A DNA stretch of 64,000 bases from Pyrinomonadaceae bacterium. GTDB taxonomy: Bacteria; Acidobacteriota; Blastocatellia; Pyrinomonadales; Pyrinomonadaceae. Shown here one piece after another: positions 59,849 to 64,000 of this stretch. A program made the position numbers and the translations under genes. Position 1 is the stretch's first letter, and each line of letters begins with the position of its first letter. The stretch covers positions 124,001-188,000 of the forward strand of contig JAVEDP010000021.1 of NCBI GenBank assembly GCA_030841085.1, read 5' to 3'. Under the pieces are notes generated by a model that made no database searches, was not told where the DNA came from, and worked only from the letters and a program-made list of their open reading frames with translations.

Positions 59849-62800
59849 TGGTTTCTCAACGCTCATTGTTCCTTATCTTGCTGCTCTCTGCCTTTTGCCT
59901 GCTGCCTTCTGCCTTCTCTCAAAACGAAGTACCAGAACCCGCTGGTCAGCCGTCGCCATCTCCGTCACCTTCTCCATCGCCGCTGCCCTCGCCTTCACCG
60001 ACACCACTAACCGGTCTGCATCAATGGGGCGCGGTAACGCTGTTTCACGGCTTGCCATCGGATCGAGTGCGCGCGATCGCGCAAGGCCTGGACGGCATGA
60101 TGTGGTTCGGAACCGAAGCGGGTCTCGCCAGGTTCGATGGCCGCCGCATGCAAACGATCACCGACCCGCAAATGCCGCAAGGGCGAGTGCTATCGCTCCT
60201 GACGGATGCGAGCGGCGCGCTTTGGGTGGGAACTGACAGCGGCGCGGCGCGCATCTTGAACGGCAGAGTCGATGCAGTGAAAGAGGTTCAGGGCCAGACC
60301 ATCAACGCGATCATCGAACCGGAAGCCGGACGCCTGTTAATGGCCAGCGAACAAGGCATGGTCTATGAATGTCGCACGAACAGCGGGACATTCCAGGCCG
60401 GGGTCCCCGGCGGGGCAGCCCCGCTGGGGTGGAAAATAAAACAACTTCTGGAGAAGCCGCTTGAAAGTGCGGACAGAGATAAGCCCGGCGCCTTGCCGTT
60501 GACGAGTCTCACCGTTGCGCACGAAAAGTTGTTTGCTGGTTCAATGAGCCGTGGTTTGCTGGCGATCGAAAACAACTCGGCGACAGAGATGCAGGCGCGG
60601 CGGCCGGCTTTTTTTGTGCGGGCGCTAGCCACCGACGCGCGTGGCCAGTTGTGGGTCGGAACCAAAAGCCGGAAAGATCAGCAGGCATTGCATGCGGCGG
60701 ATGGCTTTTCAGAAATCACCAGCGCCGACGCGGTTACTGGAACGGTGGTGGCATTGCGTCCAGGCCGCGCGGACGACATGTGGGTTGGAACCGATGGTCG
60801 CGGCGTATTCTATTTTCCCGCTTCAAGGAAAAGTGTGAACCTCACTTTTGATGGCACTGAAGGCGGGCTGCGTTCGGATCACATTTTTTCGATCTTTGTC
60901 GACCGTGAAGATGTCGTTTGGTTTGGCACCGATCGCGGCGTTAGCCGTTACGATCCCAACTCGCCGCGAGTTGAAAATATCGGCGACAGTGCGGAAAGCA
61001 ATTTCGTGCGCACGCTGTATCAAGCGTCGAGCGGTCACGTTTTAGCCGGCACAAACCGCGGCTTGTTTGTTTACGATCCGAAAGCCGCGCGCTGGGATTC
61101 AATCAGCGACCTCTCGCGCAACATCATTTACTGCATCGCCGAAGACGATGCGGGCAGATTGCTAATTGGCTCGGCGGCGGGATTCTTCGTCGGCCCAAAA
61201 CTTACCCGCGACCTGCAACTAGAAACGCAAACTTTCGCGCGCCTCGAAACAAGTTCCGGCGCGGCTGATGCGACGGGCAGCATTCGCGCGATAGCGCGCT
61301 TTCGCGGCACTACTTACCTCGCCAGTTATGGCCGCGGTCTCGAACGCTTTGCAGACAATCGCGTGACGAGCGTCTGGCCCAACGACAGCAACAATAGTCG
61401 TGAAATCATCAGTCTCTTTGCCGACGGCGACCTAAGACTATTGCTTGGAACCAGCAAAGACGGCGTACTGAGTTTCGACGGCACACAGGCCAGCAGCGCG
61501 CCCGAGTTTGCAAAACTCAACAACAGCACCGTGCGCTCGATAACTGAAACCGCCGCGCAGACACTTTGGTTTGCTACCAGTCGCGGCGTTTTTCTTTGTC
61601 GCGCCGGCAACGATTGTGTGGCCGCGGCGGCTGGCTATGAAGCGCGTTTCCTGCAGCGCGCGCCAACCGAAAAAGACAGCGCCGTGTGGTGCGCGACGAC
61701 GGCAAGCGGCCTTCTGAAAATCGCGCTTGACGACAAGCTCAATGCGCCGCTTGTTTCGCAACTCGATGCCGAACAGGGCTTGCCTTCGCAGAATGCATTC
61801 GCTGTGCTGCCGCTGACGGGAGCGGATGGACGCGCAACGTTATTGGTCGGCACCAGCCGCGGAATTGCGCGTTTCGCGCCGGATACGTTCGCGCCGACGG
61901 TGTATGCCGCGCGCGTCATCAGCAAACGGGTCCACTCGCCGGCCGAGTTGCAGTCGGGCATTTATCTCGAATATCCGCAGAACGGTTTGTTGCTTGATGT
62001 TGCAGCAATCAGCAGCCGCACCTTTCCAGAACAGTTTCAATATGCGTTCACATTGACGAATGCAAAAGGCGAACTGGTCAAACAAAAAGTTTCGCACGAA
62101 TCGCAATTCGCGATGGAGAGTCTGGCACCCGGCAAATATCGCGTGACCGGGCGCGCTTTCAGCCGCGACCTTGTCTCATCCGAACCGCTGTCGTTTGAGT
62201 TGACGATTGCGAAGGCGCCGTTCCCCTGGACTTCAACGGCGCTCGCGATCCTTTTGACGCTGGCGTTGTTGGCCTTGTTCTGGGCCATCCAGGAGCGCCG
62301 CCGCATTGCCAGAACAAGCGCGGCATTGGTCAACGCGAATCGCGAGCTGGCCGATGCGCGTTTGAATCTCGCCAACGAAGCGGAGCGCGAACGACGCCGA
62401 ATTGCTCGTGACCTTCACGATCAAACGCTGGCTGACTTGCGACATTTGATGTTGATGAGCGATCAGTTAATCGCCGATGGGCGGCCAACTCCAGGCGCCG
62501 ATACGTTGCGCAGCGAGATAGAATCCATCTCGCAGGAAGTGCGCCGCATTTGCGAAGACCTTAGTCCGTCGGTGCTACAAAATGTTGGTTTTGCGGCGGC
62601 GCTTGAGTTTGCTTTATCACATGCGGTGCAGGACGCGCCGGCGGATCGAAAGTTTGAATATGAATTTGTCTGCGACGATGAGCTTGAAGAGCGGGTGCGA
62701 CTGGCGCCGAATGTGCAGATGCAAATTTATCGAATCGTGCAGGAGGCCTTGAACAACATTTGTCGTCACTCACGCGCAACCCATGTAAAGATGCAAGTCG

Positions 62801-63021
62801 GCGTTACGGCAAACAACGATTTTGAGTTGACGATTATGGACAACGGTCGCGAGTTTGACCCCGCGCAGGAAACGCGCAAGGAAGGTCGTGGCCTGGCGAA
62901 CATGCGCGCGCGCGCGAGCTTGATCGATGCTGAGATTAATTGGGAAAAGCAGGCCGGAGCCGGAACTGTTTTTAGTTTGCAACTAAAGAAGAGCGGGGGC
63001 ATGCCCCCTTCCCGACCTTGA
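59848..63021 (+). CDS. large propeller-type sensor histidine kinase
   Basis: 1057 residues. Signal peptide (MVSQRSLFLILLLSAFCLLP, SAFSQ) then a Pro-Ser linker (about 34-50), then about fourteen Reg_prop repeats over 55-680 (typical MMWFGTEAGLARFDG, LWVGTDSGAARI, VWFGTDRGVSRYD) that form two seven-bladed propellers, a Y_Y_Y domain (about 690-780), a membrane span at about 793-813, HisKA_3 with phospho-acceptor H857 in RRRIARDLHDQTLADL and an HATPase (ALNNICRHSRATHVKMQV, GRGLANMRARASLIDA). It would sense a periplasmic ligand, perhaps a glycan. The C-terminal KSGGMPPSRP is repeat-written, and the signal peptide overlaps a 7-base repeat. Confidence 0.93.
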   Translation: MVSQRSLFLILLLSAFCLLPSAFSQNEVPEPAGQPSPSPSPSPSPLPSPSPTPLTGLHQWGAVTLFHGLPSDRVRAIAQGLDGMMWFGTEAGLARFDGRRMQTITDPQMPQGRVLSLLTDASGALWVGTDSGAARILNGRVDAVKEVQGQTINAIIEPEAGRLLMASEQGMVYECRTNSGTFQAGVPGGAAPLGWKIKQLLEKPLESADRDKPGALPLTSLTVAHEKLFAGSMSRGLLAIENNSATEMQARRPAFFVRALATDARGQLWVGTKSRKDQQALHAADGFSEITSADAVTGTVVALRPGRADDMWVGTDGRGVFYFPASRKSVNLTFDGTEGGLRSDHIFSIFVDREDVVWFGTDRGVSRYDPNSPRVENIGDSAESNFVRTLYQASSGHVLAGTNRGLFVYDPKAARWDSISDLSRNIIYCIAEDDAGRLLIGSAAGFFVGPKLTRDLQLETQTFARLETSSGAADATGSIRAIARFRGTTYLASYGRGLERFADNRVTSVWPNDSNNSREIISLFADGDLRLLLGTSKDGVLSFDGTQASSAPEFAKLNNSTVRSITETAAQTLWFATSRGVFLCRAGNDCVAAAAGYEARFLQRAPTEKDSAVWCATTASGLLKIALDDKLNAPLVSQLDAEQGLPSQNAFAVLPLTGADGRATLLVGTSRGIARFAPDTFAPTVYAARVISKRVHSPAELQSGIYLEYPQNGLLLDVAAISSRTFPEQFQYAFTLTNAKGELVKQKVSHESQFAMESLAPGKYRVTGRAFSRDLVSSEPLSFELTIAKAPFPWTSTALAILLTLALLALFWAIQERRRIARTSAALVNANRELADARLNLANEAERERRRIARDLHDQTLADLRHLMLMSDQLIADGRPTPGADTLRSEIESISQEVRRICEDLSPSVLQNVGFAAALEFALSHAVQDAPADRKFEYEFVCDDELEERVRLAPNVQMQIYRIVQEALNNICRHSRATHVKMQVGVTANNDFELTIMDNGREFDPAQETRKEGRGLANMRARASLIDAEINWEKQAGAGTVFSLQLKKSGGMPPSRP
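59884..59917. repeat. 7-base tandem repeat (TGCCTTC unit) inside the kinase signal peptide
   Basis: From 59888: TGCCTTT, TGCCTGC, TGCCTTC, TGCCTTC, one after another. The reading gives LSAFCLLPSAF. The same unit is in the non-coding gap at 18570-18597, where it is not translated. So the hydrophobic core of this signal peptide seems to derive from a repeat. Confidence 0.8.
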
Positions 63022-63163
63022 GATCATGCTACTTGTACGGAAATCATATTGTACGGAAATCATATTTTTTAATGGCCTCAGGAAAAGAAAACGACCAACT
63101 CAAAAGGCTTGCGGTGAGGAAGGGGGCATGCCCCCGCTGATCTTTGGGTCAGACTAACCAAAA
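62991..63163. repeat. inverted GCATGCCCCC repeats and a 16-base duplication after the kinase gene
   Basis: GAGCGGGGGCATGCCCCCTT (from 62991) and its inverse AGGAAGGGGGCATGCCCCCG (63118-63137). Between them GTACGGAAATCATATT is present twice without a gap (63035-63050 and 63051-63066). The left part covers the last codons of the sensor kinase gene, and the whole lies upstream of psuG. Confidence 0.9.
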
Positions 63164-64000
63164 ATGGATAACACCCTCCTTATTTTGAGTCCTGAAATTG
63201 ACTCGGCGATTTCATCAAACAAGCCAATCGTTGCGCTGGAGTCAACGGTCATCGCGCATGGTTTGCCGCGACCGCAGAATCTCGAACTGGCGCGAAAGCT
63301 CGAGGAAATTATTCGCGCAGCAGGCGTTGTTCCGGCGACGATTGCTATCCTCGAGGGCAAACTGCAGGTTGGTCTATCAGAAGATCAAGTTCGCTTCATC
63401 GCTGAAAATGACGACATTAAGAAAATCAGTATTCGCGATCTGCCAATCGCGGTTGCACAAAAATGGAATGGCGCGACCACGGTGGCAACTACCAGTTGGA
63501 TTGCCCAGCGCGCCGGCATAAAGGTCTTTGCCACCGGTGGTATCGGTGGGGTACATCGCGGTCCGCTGCCGGATATTTCCGCCGACCTTCCGGCGCTCGC
63601 AACGACGCCAATTATTGTGGTTTGCTCGGGCGCCAAGATTGTTCTGGACCTGCCCGCGACGCGCGAATGGCTTGAGACCAACGGCATTACCGTCGTCGGC
63701 TATGGCTGCGATGAAATGCCTGCGTTTTATTCGCCGGCTAGTGGTTTGCCGGTTGACGTTTCGGTCAGTGGTCCATCCGAAGTCGCGCAGCTCTTTCGTG
63801 CTCAGCAAGATTTAAAGTTAGACCGCGCATTGTTGGTGACGGTTCCTGTGCCCGCAGAATTTGCGGTGCCGGCTGATGAGTTAAAGCGAACGCTTGATGC
63901 CGCGTTGCAGCAATCAGAAGAACAAGGCATCTCCGGAAGACAGCTAACACCGTTTCTGTTATCGCGGATGGCCGAAGGCAGTAAGGGCGCCACTCTCAGC
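63164..64000 (+). CDS. psuG: pseudouridine-5'-phosphate glycosidase, 5' part
   Basis: The first 279 codons are inside the window; the gene runs off the right end. From ATG 63164 the product reads IVALESTVIAHGLPRPQNLE near 22-41, IAILEGKLQVGLSEDQ, SIRDLPIAVAQKWNGATTVA, VFATGGIGGVHRG (metal-binding region) and VVCSGAKIVLDLPATREWLE, all hallmark blocks of PsuG. It splits pseudouridine 5'-phosphate into uracil and ribose 5-phosphate (or the reverse). A psuK-like kinase may follow outside. It follows the sensor kinase by 142 bases. Confidence 0.94.
   Translation, partial: MDNTLLILSPEIDSAISSNKPIVALESTVIAHGLPRPQNLELARKLEEIIRAAGVVPATIAILEGKLQVGLSEDQVRFIAENDDIKKISIRDLPIAVAQKWNGATTVATTSWIAQRAGIKVFATGGIGGVHRGPLPDISADLPALATTPIIVVCSGAKIVLDLPATREWLETNGITVVGYGCDEMPAFYSPASGLPVDVSVSGPSEVAQLFRAQQDLKLDRALLVTVPVPAEFAVPADELKRTLDAALQQSEEQGISGRQLTPFLLSRMAEGSKGATLS

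Noticed and set aside
1-64000. tRNA, rRNA or replication-origin sequences
   Set aside because: I looked in the gaps for cloverleaf and conserved rRNA words and saw none; a dedicated search could still find a short RNA gene.

Overview
The window is one contiguous piece of bacterial chromosome of middling GC with dense genes on both strands and no phage, integrase, IS transposase, rRNA or tRNA that I could see. The content fits an Acidobacteriota of the Blastocatellia/Pyrinomonadales type: a 1083-residue Oar-like TonB receptor with an N-terminal carboxypeptidase-regulatory domain, a giant propeller/Y_Y_Y sensor kinase, a short Pol I-like polymerase without a 5' nuclease, and gaps crowded with short inverted repeats. 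This taxonomy is an inference from gene style, not from a marker gene.

Layout. (1) 1-2.8 kb: NAD synthesis, nadC (tail), nadA and nadB on +, closed by a strong bidirectional terminator. (2) 2.9-8.7 kb on -: TonB receptor, thiolase, RDD membrane protein. (3) 8.7-16.1 kb on -: tyrS, purN, purM, a membrane-anchored ComEC-type MBL hydrolase and purF, interleaved with a PIN/antitoxin pair and a DUF433/DUF5615 pair. (4) 16.3-23.3 kb on +: cytochrome c, an anchored hypothetical protein, Zn-dehydrogenase, HtrA protease, aldehyde dehydrogenase, alanine dehydrogenase. (5) 23.6-25.7 kb: stand-alone receiver and a small accessory patch (67-aa ORF with its own terminator, DUF4760-like protein behind a foldable leader, 74-aa Cys protein). 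(6) 26-48 kb: a surface-polysaccharide locus with two AsnB-type amidotransferases, a fused dehydrogenase/Gfo-Idh oxidoreductase, five glycosyltransferases including a GT-C membrane enzyme, a methyltransferase, a Wzm/Wzt ABC exporter, a heparinase II/III-type protein, and a UDP-GlcNAc 2-epimerase plus UDP-sugar dehydrogenase that would make a uronic acid precursor. A decayed toxin-antitoxin patch lies between the last two genes. (7) 48-59 kb: DUF4919 protein, DUF4258/YgiT-type pair, APC permease, Pol I-like polymerase, ribE, cmk, hemW, M19 dipeptidase, secreted hypothetical. (8) 59-64 kb on +: response regulator, sensor kinase, start of psuG.

The strongest unexplained signal is between the genes. 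Almost every gap over about 70 bases holds one of three kinds of short repeat. First, a 76-85 bp element with terminal inverted repeats containing GCAAACTGTTAGTTTGC, whose outer GTAAAGC supplies the TAA stop codon of five genes, twice for both members of a convergent pair. Second, tandem repeats with a 7-base period in at least eleven places, usually as an inverted pair. Third, many families of small palindromes with a 1-4 base centre, also in inverted pairs. Several protein ends are written by these repeats, including an identical C-terminal peptide on cytidylate kinase and on the sensor kinase, and the signal peptide of that kinase. I found no complete new enzymatic or defence system; the repeats and their link to gene ends are what I would follow first.
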